A program made the translations under genes and the position numbers. A model generated the notes under the pieces. The model saw only the letters and a list, made by a program, of their open reading frames with translations. It had not been told where the DNA came from and did no database searches. A stretch of 64,000 bases of DNA, from NCBI RefSeq assembly GCF_047496725.1, contig NC_132986.1, positions 4,124,501 through 4,188,500 of the forward strand. The letters run 5' to 3'. This document shows, in pieces, positions 44,620 to 56,225 of this stretch; the stretch's first letter is position 1, and each line of letters opens with the position of its first letter. This DNA is from Anoplolepis gracilipes. Lineage: Eukaryota > Arthropoda > Insecta > Hymenoptera > Formicidae.

Positions 44620-47600
44620 TCATCTTGGCGGTGCTCCTATGGGTGTCGATGGGTGCGCCGTCGCTGGTGGCGACAGTGACGGTGGCGGGTGCGGCGGAAG
44701 TCGCACCAGCCGGACCGTCACCGGACGCAAGAGGGGCCCAGGTGGTGGGGGAGGTTGGGGTCTCCTGCCAGGAGCCCTTCCCCTCGCCCGTCCCGGTCTG
44801 CGTTCCTTCTCAGCGCTTTCCTTCTGAACCATGACCGCCTCGCAAAAGGCGGCCACGGCTCTCCAGTTGTCCTCGCTGCCGAGCATCTTGACCACGACGC
44901 TCGGCAGCGCCAAGTCGTCCCCGATAGTCCGGGTTAGGACATCGCGCTCGTCCCTCCAGGCTGGAAATGCTTGGAAGGTGTGTTGCGCGGTGTCCTTCTC
45001 ATGGCCGCAATGGTGGCAGGCCTCGCTTGCCTCCCGTCCGATGCGGTGCATGTACTCTCCGAAACACCCATGTCCGGAGAGCACCTGTGTCATCCGAAAC
45101 GTACTGTTGCCCCACGCCCTGTCCAGCCAATCCGCCAGACAAGGCAGGACGGCCGATACAGTCCTCTCCCCGGATGTTGGGGGGCGCTCGCGCAGCGACG
45201 CGATCCATCGCTGCTCGAGGGACTTTTTCTCTTGAAGCTTCCAAGTGCCCAGTATCCTGGCCGGAATCTTGGCAACTCCTCTCCTGCGTGCCGCGGATTT
45301 CCGGTCATACAAACGTCTGTATGAATCCGCGACCATATGCAGGGGGGGGGAGTCCGGCCAGGATAGTGGCCGCCGCGTGCGACACCGTCCTGTAGCCTCG
45401 GACGAGACGAATGGCCAGTCTACGCTGGACGCGACGCATCGCGTCCTGTATGCGTCTGGTGGCCATCGCCTCGCCCGCCCACACCGGTGCTGCATACATT
45501 AGTATGCTAAGGACGGTGTGCGCGTAGACGCGGCGCATCCGACCGTCCGGCCCACCGAGATTCGGCAGCAAGCGGCTAATCGCTGCCGCCGCCTTCTCCA
45601 CTCTCGGGACCAGGCGGTCAAAGTGACCCGCGAAGCTCCATCAGCCGTCGATGTGGAGCCCCAGGTATTTGATCTAGGACCCCACTGGGACAACAGTACC
45701 GTCAACATCTAGTCGCGAGGTGAGGGGAGGCTCCCCAGCGGCCCTGCGGTCGTAGAAATAGACCGCCTCGGTCTTGCTAGGGGCCACCTTCAGGCCAGTC
45801 CGGCTTATAGCCCTCACGAGGCCTGCCACCCCTTCGTTGGCCCTGTTTAGGGCTTCCCCCCAGTTGTCCCCCTCGGCTACCAGCAGGGTGTCGTCGGCAT
45901 ACCCGATGACCCGGCAGTCGAGGGGGAGGGCGGTATGGAGGACCCCGTCGTACCCGAGGTTCCACAACAGCGGGCCCAACACCGAGCCCTGTGGAACCCT
46001 GCAGTACACGCGACGGGTGTGACCTCGGCCGTCTTGGTCCCTGTATTCGAGCCTACGGTGACCGAAGTAGGCTCAAATTCTCTTCACGAGGTAGTCGGGG
46101 ACGCGGTGGGTGTTGAGCGCGTCCCCGATTGCCTTCCACGGGAGGGTGTTAAAGGCGTTGGACACGTCCAAAGCGACGGCCAACGCCACCCTCCCGCGTT
46201 CCACAGCTGACTCCGTGAGGGCCCTGACGCGCAGTACGGCGTCCACCGTGGACCTGCCCTCACGGAAGCCGTATTGTTCCTCGTGAAGGGAAGGGACCTC
46301 GTCGCGCGCCAGATGCTGGACGAGTCGGCGAACGAGAATCCTCTCGTAAATTTTACCGACCTCGTCCAGCAGGCAAATCGGCCTGTACGATGACGGGTCA
46401 CCCTCCTTCTTACCGCCCTTGTGGAGAAGAACCAATTTGGCTCTTCCCCACATTGGGGGGAATTCCTCCTCCGCGAGGCATCTATTCAGGATGCCTCTTA
46501 GCCACCCGGATAGGTTTGGCTCCTCCAGGACGAGCTTCCAGACGCGCCCTGGGATGCCGTCCGGGCCAGGGGCCTTGTTGCTCTTGACCCCTCGGACGGC
46601 ATCCCTCAACTCTTCCTCGGTGATTTCGAGATCCCTGGACCAGGCCTCGGCAGCGCCGGTGTTCGCGCTGCCCCAATTGAGACCTCGGGGATCGGGTTTC
46701 GGCGGGAACAAGGTCCCGACTATTCGGTCCAGGGATCCCGAAGGGAGGGTTTCCGTCACGGGGGGCGCCCAGTGACGTAGTTTATCCGTCACTATCTTGT
46801 ACGGGCGCCCCCACGGGTCGGCGTCTAGGGACGCGATCAGCTCGTCCCACGATTTTGCCCTGGAGGAGCGAATGGCGACACTCAGCGCCACTCGAGCGGA
46901 CCGGTAGTCGCTGAGTGCCTCGGCTTTCCAGGCCTCGTCACCACGGCGCTGGGCGCGTTTGAGGAGCCTCCTGGCCGCGACGGAGGAGCGGCGAAGAGAC
47001 GCGATCTCCTCCGTCTACCAATACGCAGCCCGGCGCGAGTGGGGCCTGCTCTTGGGCATGGAGAAGTCGCACGCCTGTGTGATCAAGTCTACCAGGCGCG
47101 CGACATCCTCCACCAGGCTCCCCACTCCTTCCTCTGGCGGATGGTGTTGCCAGAGGATGGCCTGGACAGCCGCCATCAACCTATCCGGGTCTAGCTTTTT
47201 TAGATTCCATCGCAGCGGTGGCGCACCGCCGATCGGGCTCCCGGGCTGGAGGGTGGTGCAACCGAACTCGATATATCGGTGGTCCGATAGAGTCTCCTGG
47301 TCAACCACCCCCCACGACCAATTTAGGCGTTCCGCGGAGGGGGTTATCATAGTGAGATCCACTATGGACGCCCCCCGCAGAAGCCGGTCGCACGTGGGCT
47401 CGTTGCCGGTGTTCAGTAGGCATAGCCCGAGAGCCCCCATCCAGTCCAGAAGGACCTCTCCCTTGGGGGTGGTGAGCCGGTCTCCCCAGGCTTGCGCTCT
47501 GGCGTTGAAGTCTCCGGCCACCACCACCTCCTGGGAGAGTATGCTGCGTATGCAGTGCTCCAACTCCCCCAGATACAGCTCGAATTGGGAGAGGCCCCAA

Positions 47601-47989
47601 CTAGGCGGTGCGTAACATGCCACCACCGCGATGGAACCCCATTTCAACGCCACATACCCCCTTTCTGACTTGAGTAAAGAGTAGGGGGGGTTGTGGTTGT
47701 CCGTGCCGCGTATGACCGCGACCGTGCCAGAGCCGTCCACCCTCCAGTTAGGGTGTTTTAACGGGGGACGGTACGGCTCCGACACGATCGCCAGTCCTAT
47801 ACCGCGCTCGGCGATAGTCTGCAGGAGTAAGTCCTGCGCTCGCCGAGCGTGGTTAATGTTTGCCTGTATGAATTTACAGGCCCTTATTGATGTCGGTAGA
47901 GAGAACCTCCGTCGATTCAGGCCCCGCACCACGTGGCCGTGGAAGGGGGGCTCCATCCTCGTTCGATGGCGCATTACCCGCGGGCTCAA
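44620..47989 (-). pseudogene. NLTR-3 ORF2: endonuclease and RT, several breaks
   Basis: Pieces are 47989-47015 (endonuclease with FIQANINHARRAQ, IVSEPYRPP, GDFNARAQAWGD, SDHRYIEF), 46891-46073 (RT fingers and palm start), 46009-45674 (GSVLGPLLWN, YADDTLL), 45601-45305, and 45495-44620 (C-terminus with CHHCGHEKDTAQHTFQAF). Breaks include TGG to TAG after RAAYW near 47013, a stop near 46073, a stop at 45674 and a frameshift near 45340. The last Cys of the C-terminal motif has become Phe. Confidence 0.9.
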
Positions 47990-50900
47990 TTACGCCCGGG
48001 GTAAGGGTGTCTTCCTTCTCGTTGCCTCGCTTAGTTTTACCTAAGCGAGGCTTCCTTTGGGGCTTGGGGGAGTCGGAGCAAAGCTCTTTGCCCCCCGCAC
48101 CCTCCTCGTTTTCTTCCCTGTTCGCGCTCCGCTTGCGACACTCCGATGTGTCCATCGGAGCGATCGCAGGCTCGGCTGGGGCCGTTTGGTTCGTTTGTGG
48201 GGTTTCCCCCACAACGACCTCCATCAGGGACGGAATTGGGCTCTTGTTTTCGATTCCCCCCTTCTCCCCTCCTACCGACGGGGTGGGTTTTTTGGAGGGG
48301 GGAATCGATTTGGCCTTCTTCCTGTTGAGTTTTTTCGGGGGGTGACAGTTTATGCCCCCCATCCTGTGCCCCGCGGGTGCCCCGAGGTCAGCACAGAGTG
48401 CGCAGTGCACTTTCTGCTCGGAGCAGGAATTGGCCTTGTGGCCCTCCTTGCCGCAGCGGAAGCACGTGTTGGCGCAGGATCGGTCGCTGGCGCATTGCTG
48501 CTGCACATGCCCCTCCTCCATGCACTTAAAGCATCGGAGGGAGAGCCGCGGCAACAGCTCGATGGGTAATTTGTACCACGATATCGGTACCTTTCCCATC
48601 TTTGCCAGTTTGTTGGCCGCGTCTATCGGGCACTGCACCAACGCGGTGTTGAGGCCGGTGCGGGGGGCCTTCACGAACGCTCCCACCTTGACATCGGAGA
48701 ACCCGCATTTACTCTCCCCGGAGATTGCGGCGACAATCTCCGCCCGGGTAATGGAGTCCTCCAGTCCCCGAATGCGGAGGTCGGCCATTTTTTGGGGACA
48801 CGTGACTCGCACCCCTTCGTTGTCCCCGGTCACCTCTCTTACACGCTCGGCGAGTTGCCCCGCCTTGCGTGCTTTGTCCTCGCCGGAGATCTCCAGGATC
48901 AAGGCTCCGGTAAGACCTTTCCTAATCTTGAGGCTTCCTTCCTCGATCCCCAGTTGGTCAAGTTTAACCTCCTTCCTGATGGCGGCCATGTTCTCGCCAT
49001 ATTTCCCTTCTGGGCAGGTGATCATGACCGCCGAGGTTCTGGGAACCTTCCTCTTACCGGGTTTCTCTCCCCCCGCTACCTGCCCCCGCTTACGCTTACC
49101 CTGTTCACTGGGCGGTGACCGGGCCACAGCAACGGGTACAGTTTTGGAGGGGAGGGGAGTCTGTCTTGGTTTTCTCTTTTCCTTACGTCCGACCACCACG
49201 CTCCACGGAGTTTCGGTGGGCGGAGAGGGGCCATATGTCCCGGGGTTTGTCGACTTCTTGTCGAAGGGCCCCGGGCCTAATGGTCCTCCGTCAGAGGGTG
49301 GAGCCCCAGAGGGTTCCGCATCTTGGCGAGATTTTCTTTCAGATTTCTCGACGGCTGCGGGTACTGGCAGGGAAGGGGGGGGAGAGACCTTGGTGTTACG
49401 AACCTGGCTTCCTCCCTTCTTCTTTCCCTTCTTGGCCGCTTTACCCTTCTGGCTGCTTTTGGCTGGAGCGGTCACTTGTGACTTGGGCTGAGTTGGCGAG
49501 GGGATCTCAATCTCAGCCTTATTCCCCATTGGCGGCTGGGTATGTGCGTTTAGGAGGGCAGATTGGACCGCCTCCCCCTGCCCGTTCGTTGCTTCGAAGA
49601 ATCGCAACATCCTTTCCCTCAAATCAACACCGATTTGTAGGTGTTGATTGAGGGCTTTGTACAGGACTGCAAACTCGCTCTGGGCTGGAGGGCGAGTGAT
49701 TGGAGGAAGGGGTCGAGGGGATCCCCTCAAAAGGGGCCCCTGTGCCTCCGTTACGCTCGCGGCCTGCGGTTCTACCTCCATGCCTGGGTCCCCAGTTAGG
49801 CTTGGGGACACGCATGCTGGGGATAGTCTGCCCTTCCCCGAGGCGGTCTTCTTTGAGGAGACTTTATGGGGTATCTTCAGCCTAACGGACTGCCACTCTT
49901 CGCTGTCGGAATCCGACTCTTGGTCAGACTCCATGCGATTTCGTCCTCTAAGGTTCCTGGGCCCCTTCTCCTTTTCACCTTTTGTGATGCTTCCTTCTTT
50001 GATCAGGCGAGTACTGAGCTGGTTCGTCAGCACTCTTACCTGGTCGGCGAGTTCCGCCATCTGCTTTTTGAGCTCGCTCGTCTCTTTTTCTTTCTTGGTT
50101 TTGAGGAGCTCTAATTGGTGCCGAAGTTCCTCCGCTTCAGCGTTGCTCGGCGAAAACGATACAGTCCTGTCGTGCAGGACTGCTGTGGCAGCCATGATGG
50201 ACGCCACAGCCTTCTTCATCTCTCCTTCAAGTGGGCCCTTGATGTTCTTGGATACCTGCAGACTCTTGAAGATGGTCACGCAGTTTGCAATGGTATCCGA
50301 CACCACAGCCGGTGTCGGAGAGTGGCGGAACATCTCCCTCGCCACTCTCTGGTTGTCCCGGCATCTCTCCCAGGCCTGTCCATCGGGCATTGAGGCACCC
50401 AGGGCCCAATCCGTGTCCCCTTTCTCTCTGGCCTCTTCCCTCGCTCTGGCCCTTGCCTCTCTTTTCTCCTTTGTCCCTTCACCCGTGGTGATGGGCCTTC
50501 CTCTGCCTCTTTTGGCGGGGGTGAGGTCCGACTGCTCGTCCTCCGAGCCAGCATAATACGAACCAGCGTGTGATCCTGCTTCGTACTCGTCCGGATCACC
50601 CGCCACGCTACTGGCGCGTGATCCCGCTGGGAACGCCATGTCCTCGTCATTGGGAGCAGGAGTTGTACCTGTAGCGGTACATTTCCTCCTTTTCCCGCTC
50701 GCGCGGCAGCTGTGACATACATGCCTCGTGTTATGAGGGCATTTGCTCGTCTTTTTGGCCATTGGAAATTGGAGGTATCTCCTTTCCAAGGCCTCTCTCG
50801 CTGCCGTACCATCCTGGATAGCCGTGATGGTAGGTTTGCCACCGGATGTCGATGGCCCTGGGTACGGAGGCATAACCTTCCCCTCAGAGCCCTCAGGTAT

Positions 50901-51161
50901 TTCGGGGACTTTAAAGGTCTCCCCAGTCGCTCCTTCCGCAGACAATTCTGCGGTGGGTTCCGCCTTAGTTTTTCTGTTTGATTTTTGAGAATTCTTTATT
51001 CTGAATAATCCCGCTCCCCGCTGCGGCTCCGTCACCCAGGGTGTACCCTCACCTGCCGCAGAGTGTCCCGAAACATGACCGGCAACACTCCACGACAGGG
51101 CCCCAAGTTCCCCCGGGGGGGTGACATACGACACGGGCCGGGGGATATGCATCCCCGGCAC
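47874..51161 (-). CDS. NLTR-3 ORF1 (gag-like), intact, 1095 aa
   Basis: The only uninterrupted ORF1 in the array. Low-complexity N-terminal third includes an acidic/basic region and a coiled coil (EAEELRHQLELLKTKKEKET, about residues 345-385). The C-terminal part has an RNA-binding-type fold (MADLRIRGLEDSITRAEIV, near 795), then three zinc knuckles at about 875-945. Role: nucleic-acid chaperone and RNP formation; in R1-clade telomeric elements ORF1p directs localisation to telomeres. The start is uncertain: NLTR-2 has MNSLKTK about 56 codons in, where this copy has lost the ATG (AAG), but the frame is open upstream to MPGMHIPRP. The end overlaps ORF2 by 116 bases. Confidence 0.88.
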   Translation of the reverse strand: MPGMHIPRPVSYVTPPGELGALSWSVAGHVSGHSAAGEGTPWVTEPQRGAGLFRIKNSQKSNRKTKAEPTAELSAEGATGETFKVPEIPEGSEGKVMPPYPGPSTSGGKPTITAIQDGTAAREALERRYLQFPMAKKTSKCPHNTRHVCHSCRASGKRRKCTATGTTPAPNDEDMAFPAGSRASSVAGDPDEYEAGSHAGSYYAGSEDEQSDLTPAKRGRGRPITTGEGTKEKREARARAREEAREKGDTDWALGASMPDGQAWERCRDNQRVAREMFRHSPTPAVVSDTIANCVTIFKSLQVSKNIKGPLEGEMKKAVASIMAATAVLHDRTVSFSPSNAEAEELRHQLELLKTKKEKETSELKKQMAELADQVRVLTNQLSTRLIKEGSITKGEKEKGPRNLRGRNRMESDQESDSDSEEWQSVRLKIPHKVSSKKTASGKGRLSPACVSPSLTGDPGMEVEPQAASVTEAQGPLLRGSPRPLPPITRPPAQSEFAVLYKALNQHLQIGVDLRERMLRFFEATNGQGEAVQSALLNAHTQPPMGNKAEIEIPSPTQPKSQVTAPAKSSQKGKAAKKGKKKGGSQVRNTKVSPPPSLPVPAAVEKSERKSRQDAEPSGAPPSDGGPLGPGPFDKKSTNPGTYGPSPPTETPWSVVVGRKEKRKPRQTPLPSKTVPVAVARSPPSEQGKRKRGQVAGGEKPGKRKVPRTSAVMITCPEGKYGENMAAIRKEVKLDQLGIEEGSLKIRKGLTGALILEISGEDKARKAGQLAERVREVTGDNEGVRVTCPQKMADLRIRGLEDSITRAEIVAAISGESKCGFSDVKVGAFVKAPRTGLNTALVQCPIDAANKLAKMGKVPISWYKLPIELLPRLSLRCFKCMEEGHVQQQCASDRSCANTCFRCGKEGHKANSCSEQKVHCALCADLGAPAGHRMGGINCHPPKKLNRKKAKSIPPSKKPTPSVGGEKGGIENKSPIPSLMEVVVGETPQTNQTAPAEPAIAPMDTSECRKRSANREENEEGAGGKELCSDSPKPQRKPRLGKTKRGNEKEDTLTPGVIEPAGNAPSNEDGAPLPRPRGAGPESTEVLSTDINKGL

Positions 51162-51890
51162 TGGTCCCCGGCCCCTTACTCACCCATGGAGGTTTTGACG
51201 CCTCCATGGGCTTTCGGGGGTTCCCGGCCTCCGACCTCCGGGATACCGCAGCGAGTGGTGCCACCCGGGGGGCCCCATAAACGGTTGGGACTGGGTCGCC
51301 GCTCCCCGGTCCAGTCTTACCCGCCATGGCGACCAGCTTGCACGCGCCCTTAACGGAAGTTACCCTCCGTCAGAGGGCCCCGACGGTGCACCGCTTCGGA
51401 AGGGAAACGGTCGCGATGCACCGTCGGGCTCCATCCCGCCGTCGAACCCTGCCTCGGAATACGTCCGAGCGGCTCCGACGGCCGGGCCGACCCGGCGCCG
51501 TTGGGCTATGCCCGCGCGGCCCGCGCCGGCCCTCCTCCGCCTCCCCGACCCCGTCCTCGGAAAACGTCCGAGCGGCTCGGAAGAGGCCCGGCCCGAAGGG
51601 TCCGGGAGTTCCGGAGATTCATTGGCCCGTCCGCTCCCCTCGCGGCGCGCACTCAGGGGCAGAACCCACTGAGCCGCCTGCACGCGAGATGGAGCCCCAC
51701 GACTGTGGGACGCCGGCCCATGCCAGCACCCACCTCCCCCCGAGGGACGCCGCGCGGCGGGAACACCCACACGCGCGGAAACCCTCATGTGCCAGGAGCA
51801 CCCAGCGGTGTGTCACGGGCGGGGAGGAGTCCTCCCCCAACGGTGCCGTACCACCGGGCGATTGCACTCAGGGCCGCCTACCCCTACCAG
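51162..51890 (-). other. NLTR-3 partial 5' UTR with two hairpins
   Basis: Near-palindromes lie at 51453-51469 and 51556-51572, identical in core to those of NLTR-2. It ends abruptly at 51890. Confidence 0.65.
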
Positions 51891-52800
51891 AGATTCAACG
51901 AAGCTAAATATTATAACAACTCGCTTTTGAAATTTACCGCTAGATACTAACTTATAAACTTGTAATTTTCATCGAACCTATTAAGATTATGAAGAGCTCG
52001 CCGCTTCTGACGTCTTCGAAGGCGAAGAGTCCCTCACCAAGATCCAAAAATCCATCTCCATCCGGACGAAGTAGTCAACCCGGGAAATCTTGGGTCCACT
52101 GGATGCCTGGAGGGAGGCGACCTCGCAGTGGGGACGGACCGCAGGAAGTCAGTCGTTCTTGCGGACGGAGTCAGTCGAAATTCAGCAATCGTATTAAACT
52201 ATCGCAATAAGAAAATCGTCTCCGAGTCTTTATTTACTGTGTCCTAAAATCAATTTTAACTTAGTTCGTCAGCTACTTTGTGTCGGCAAGGTAGATCTTT
52301 AATAATACTTTATTTTCTCGTCTTCCTGACTCGTCTTATATTATAATTTAGAGCTGCGACTCACTCTACTTTATAATTTAGAATTACTACTTTATTGTTA
52401 ATTAATTTCCAATTTCTGGTACAGTGCGGTTGTACCTTTTACTTTTAAATTGTAATTGATCATTACTATACTCGCAATCTCTGTAAAATTTTCAAGCTTT
52501 TAAAATACTTAGTTGCTTATTTCACGATACTCACAAGTTCATTATTTCAAAATAGTGATCCTTCACCCTCAACCAGTATTTACTATAAGTAATTTAATAT
52601 TGATTAAATATTTAACGTACGTCTGGATCTTGAGCGTTAGCGAGACCCTGGGATAGAGCAGAGCGACGTGCCTCTCGTGTTAGTTCGAGCAGAACTGAGA
52701 CTTAGTCAATGAGCTGCTTGAATGTCGCTTGATCCAGATTGTCTATAATGAATAATAATTTCTCAAATTAAAATAAAATTTTGATTATAATTTATAATAA

Positions 52801-53157
52801 ATGCCTGGTTCCGGTCGCGCCGGTAAACAACATAGACAATTACGTGCCGCTTTACGACGACAGAGACAAATTTTGAATAATGATAACGGCCTCGGCCAAG
52901 TAGCCAAAGACATAAAAGACAATCCAGTTAGCGTACCAGACAATCGAAGAATTGTCGTGGAACTTTTCGACCAACTTCCTACATCTGACTCAGTCGAAGT
53001 TCCCATCTCGCGAAGAACCTTCGAATTTATTGGCTGGCCCGGACCGTTGGTTGAAATCGAGCTGTGTCCTGCCTCAACCCCTGCTAGTGACATCCCTGAG
53101 GGAGATCCACGACGACCAGTGTACGAGAAGAAAGCCCAGGAAAATCATCAAAGCTAG
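52801..53157 (+). CDS. LTR-encoded ORF of second gypsy family, 118 aa, unknown function
   Basis: It sits in R-U5 about 100 bases after the last conserved LTR block, sense with gag. The N-terminus is basic, MPGSGRAGKQHRQLRAALRR, and resembles the MGRSRRAGRAHQLKRLIRS start of the giant-LTR ORF. The second half has RTFEFIGWPGPLVEIELC and ends in an acidic/Pro-rich tail. Position, sense, length and basic start match the family-1 LTR ORF, so homology is plausible but unproven. No known domain recognised. Confidence 0.5.
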   Translation: MPGSGRAGKQHRQLRAALRRQRQILNNDNGLGQVAKDIKDNPVSVPDNRRIVVELFDQLPTSDSVEVPISRRTFEFIGWPGPLVEIELCPASTPASDIPEGDPRRPVYEKKAQENHQS

Positions 53158-53463
53158 AAGCATTAATAAAAGTAAAGTCATAATTTCAAACACACACGCA
53201 CACACCACATTATATACATCCTTATTATTGATTTATCATATTCAAAATTGAATATCACTCAAATAATATAACCAACTGCTTTCACTATATTAAAGTATTA
53301 TCAATATAATTTTATAGTATTATTTTCGAATATAAAACACGTAAAATTTTGTTAAATATATATAAAAAAAATATATAATAAATAAAACATAATAATAGTA
53401 ATACTTTTACAACAAATACATTTATACTACTGCTCATATAATAAACTGTTCCACCCTTAGCTC

Positions 53464-53505
<42 letters not shown>

Positions 53506-54639
53506 CCCAAAAATAAAGAAAAAATATATATATATTATAAAAAAATTATTAACGATAATAATAATTTCATATAAGACCTTTAAGATAAATAAAATGTTAT
53601 TCAAATTTTTAAGACATACGTATAAGTACTTATGAAACAATAAATTTTATTCTTATCAATAAAATTAATATTAAATTATTAATTATTGATTTTTCTAATT
53701 ATAATAAAGAAATAAACAAATAAAATATATTAAAAAGGAAGATTCATGATACTTATCTTAATAAATAACGATATGAATAAATAAGGAGCATCCTTCTTAT
53801 ACTACCCATTTCCCTTTTCCATCGGAGACGGTGATTTTTAAAATAAATAATATCGCCGGCCTCCAATGAACCATATTCCAATGTGAATTTATTTATTTTA
53901 TGACACCTTCCCACTTAATATCAAATCTGCAACGACATATATTTTATTTAGTACATATATACTTAATCATAAGAATAATAATAATATTAATAATAATAAT
54001 TGCTTTATTATAGAATAAGAAATTAATTCAAAGTATTCATGAACCATAAAATCTCTCATACAAATAAAATAATTGATTCCCTTATATTCTTTACTATACA
54101 GATATAACTTGTCCAAAACTTCTAAATTAATTTACATCAATTTAATCAACAACTCATATTAAGTCAATTTTATCTTCTTCCAGAACAATAAATTAACAGA
54201 GTGATCATCAAAATTCATTATCCTTTCATATTTATGTTCTATCTAGTAATATTCTTCCTTTTCCCACCAGACTCAATCACGAACATGCCCATACATACAT
54301 AAATTTTATAAAATTATCATTTTCTTATTAGTTGCAAATCTTACTAAATAAAATATCAATTTTATCAATTATAAAAAAAATATTATAATAAATTCTTATT
54401 AATAACAATTAATATAGTTAACCCATTCTCATATAATTCGTTAGTACATGCAACAATAATTGTTTAAACAACGAAATTTATATTCCATACGAAACTATTA
54501 ATCACATACCTTACCCCCTTATCCGAAGATCCATAAATAACCACCGATTTCTTTGTTAAAATAATAAATACTTTCGACACGTCTTAGAACATATGTTCCT
54601 TCTTAAGCCATAAACTATATAACTTCCTAGAGTTATCAC

Positions 54640-55200
54640 TCTTATACCATTTTGCATTAAGAGACCAAATTTTGTCCATCAATTGATTACGACCTGAAGA
54701 ACTAGAACATAAATATTAAAATTCTGTGTATACTCATTAACACATATATTAACTTATTGAAAACGACCTTTTAGATTTAAATTTATAAAAATTTACGAAC
54801 AATTTATCTTTTTCATATAAAATTTAGTCAAGTCATTATAATTAAACTCCTGTATAATTATAAATATTATTTTTCTAACATAAGTTAATTAACAAATTAC
54901 TTATATAATTGAACAACTTAAGATTTATCGGGGATACGATATTAGAAATTTTTCTCATTTATTCTATTCTACTTGTAAATTAATAATTTCCATTAAATTT
55001 TTTCCTTATGATCAATTAACAATAGTATTTTATAATAACAATAAAAAAAACAAAATTTATTGCAAAATAAATAAAAAATTTCTAAATTGCCCGAAACTTT
55101 GAGGACATGCTTTTTTAGTCTATTTTACACATTTTAGCCGCCATTTTTAAATTTTTTATTTTTTGACTTTAAGGATTCCAAAGATCTTTAAATACCCTTA
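54640..55200 (-). repeat. repeat S, inverted copy
   Basis: It is the reverse complement of 21684-22252. Here the sequence continues uninterrupted on both sides (TAGTAGTAAGGG at the outer end; AGAGTGATAACTCT, a small palindrome, at the inner end), giving the empty-site sequence for both insertions in the other copy. Confidence 0.75.
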
Positions 55201-55792
55201 CTACTATTAAACTAAGATTTATACAAAATTTCAACTAAATTGAGACAACTTTAGAATTCTACTATTCAATAGATCACAGTTTTGCACCTACAAAAATATA
55301 ATTTGAAACGTCTATTTTATGCAATATCTCCTGACGAACTTATAGGCAAAATTTCGTAAACTTATCCCTAATAGGTTCCGAAATACTTCCATTTGTTTAT
55401 AAGACGTCAGCCATCTTGTTTTTACTGGTCCATCCTAAGAAGACCGGACCAATTCCATTGTAATAGACTCAAACCGACGATAATCAGTCCCCAATCTCGA
55501 TTCTCCAAATCACTCCCTATAATAGTTAATTAAATAAATTAATTATAAGAATTATCAAATTCCTTATTAACAAGTTATGATAATACCTAATACTCACTAG
55601 AGACGATATTTTACTTTTAAACCACTCTATATACATTTCTTGTATACCGGGTGTCAAAAAATCATTATTCGTTAAATTTTAAAATTCAAATATCTATAAT
55701 ATTCCCTACACTTACATGCTAAAGACTTTATATCTAGAAATATAAATCTTATCCCTATCTCTTTTAATTAGCTCCAAATAAATTAAGAATAA
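55201..55792 (+). other. AT-rich LTR sequence without genes
   Basis: No credible ORF. It contains TATACCGGGTGTCA at 55643-55656, the inverse form of the motif repeated in the giant LTR. Confidence 0.5.
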
Positions 55793-55972
55793 ATGAGACC
55801 TCAAACAACTGATACTGAAATTCGACAAGACATCTTTGTTGACCCTGAAGTTATGTTGGAGACCTTAATTCAATTTATAGAAGAAAATAAAACAAATATT
55901 ATTTACAATTTAGATAACATTATTAAAGAATTTTTAAACCAAGCTTCTATTATCATAATCCCAGATCAGTAA
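55793..55972 (+). CDS. small ORF of 59 codons near LTR end
   Basis: ATG at 55793, TAA at 55970-55972. The product is acidic and hydrophilic with an Ile-rich end (starts MRPQTTDTEIRQDIF). It lies about 160 bases before the PBS, sense with gag. Clean codons in a very AT-rich region make chance less likely, but no homology is recognised. Confidence 0.3.
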   Translation: MRPQTTDTEIRQDIFVDPEVMLETLIQFIEENKTNIIYNLDNIIKEFLNQASIIIIPDQ

Positions 55973-56136
55973 AAAAATTCCCTGATTTATTAGTTCTTAG
56001 AACACATTGATTCTGCTCTCGGCGGAGCCCTGGACATAGCCGATTTAACAGATTACCCAAAAAACTAAATAGAGAGCAACCCTGTTATTGACACCTAGGT
56101 AGATGATAACAGTGGGTCACTGCACGTGACATAAAT

Positions 56137-56154
56137 TGGTGGCAGCGGTGGGAT
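56137..56154 (+). other. primer-binding site, tRNA-Leu, of second gypsy element
   Basis: TGGTGGCAGCGGTGGGAT is identical to the PBS unit of gypsy-1. It lies 5 nt after GTGACA. Single copy here. Confidence 0.8.
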
Positions 56155-56225
56155 CGCCAAAAAGGGATCACTCATTGTTTATGAATTTTTTTTGTAAATT
56201 TAATTATTAATAACAATCTTTCATA

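Larger units (their letters stand above)
44148..51890 (-). mobile_element. NLTR-3: R1-clade non-LTR retrotransposon, 5' truncated
   Basis: Its tail (T run 44148-44163) directly follows CCTAA repeats. 3' UTR, ORF2, ORF1 and 5' UTR follow, colinear with NLTR-2. The match to the NLTR-2 leader stops at 51890 (CCTACCAG, then unrelated AT-rich LTR sequence), so about 220 bp of the 5' end are missing. ORF1 is open; ORF2 is broken. Confidence 0.9.
51891..56131 (+). mobile_element. LTR of second gypsy family (R-U5 part), upstream end lost
   Basis: From 51891 to about 52770 it is colinear with 59580-60430 in another LTR of the family: GGAGTCAGTCG..., CTTTGTGTCGGCAAGGTAGA, TGAGACTTAGTCAATGAGCTG. A 118-codon ORF follows. 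The end is placed near GTGACA (56131), 5 nt before a tRNA-Leu PBS. 53158-54640 is AT-rich without genes, with a (TA)n run at about 53466-53504. The U3 may be the piece at 22253-22788, separated by the three non-LTR insertions. Confidence 0.65.
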
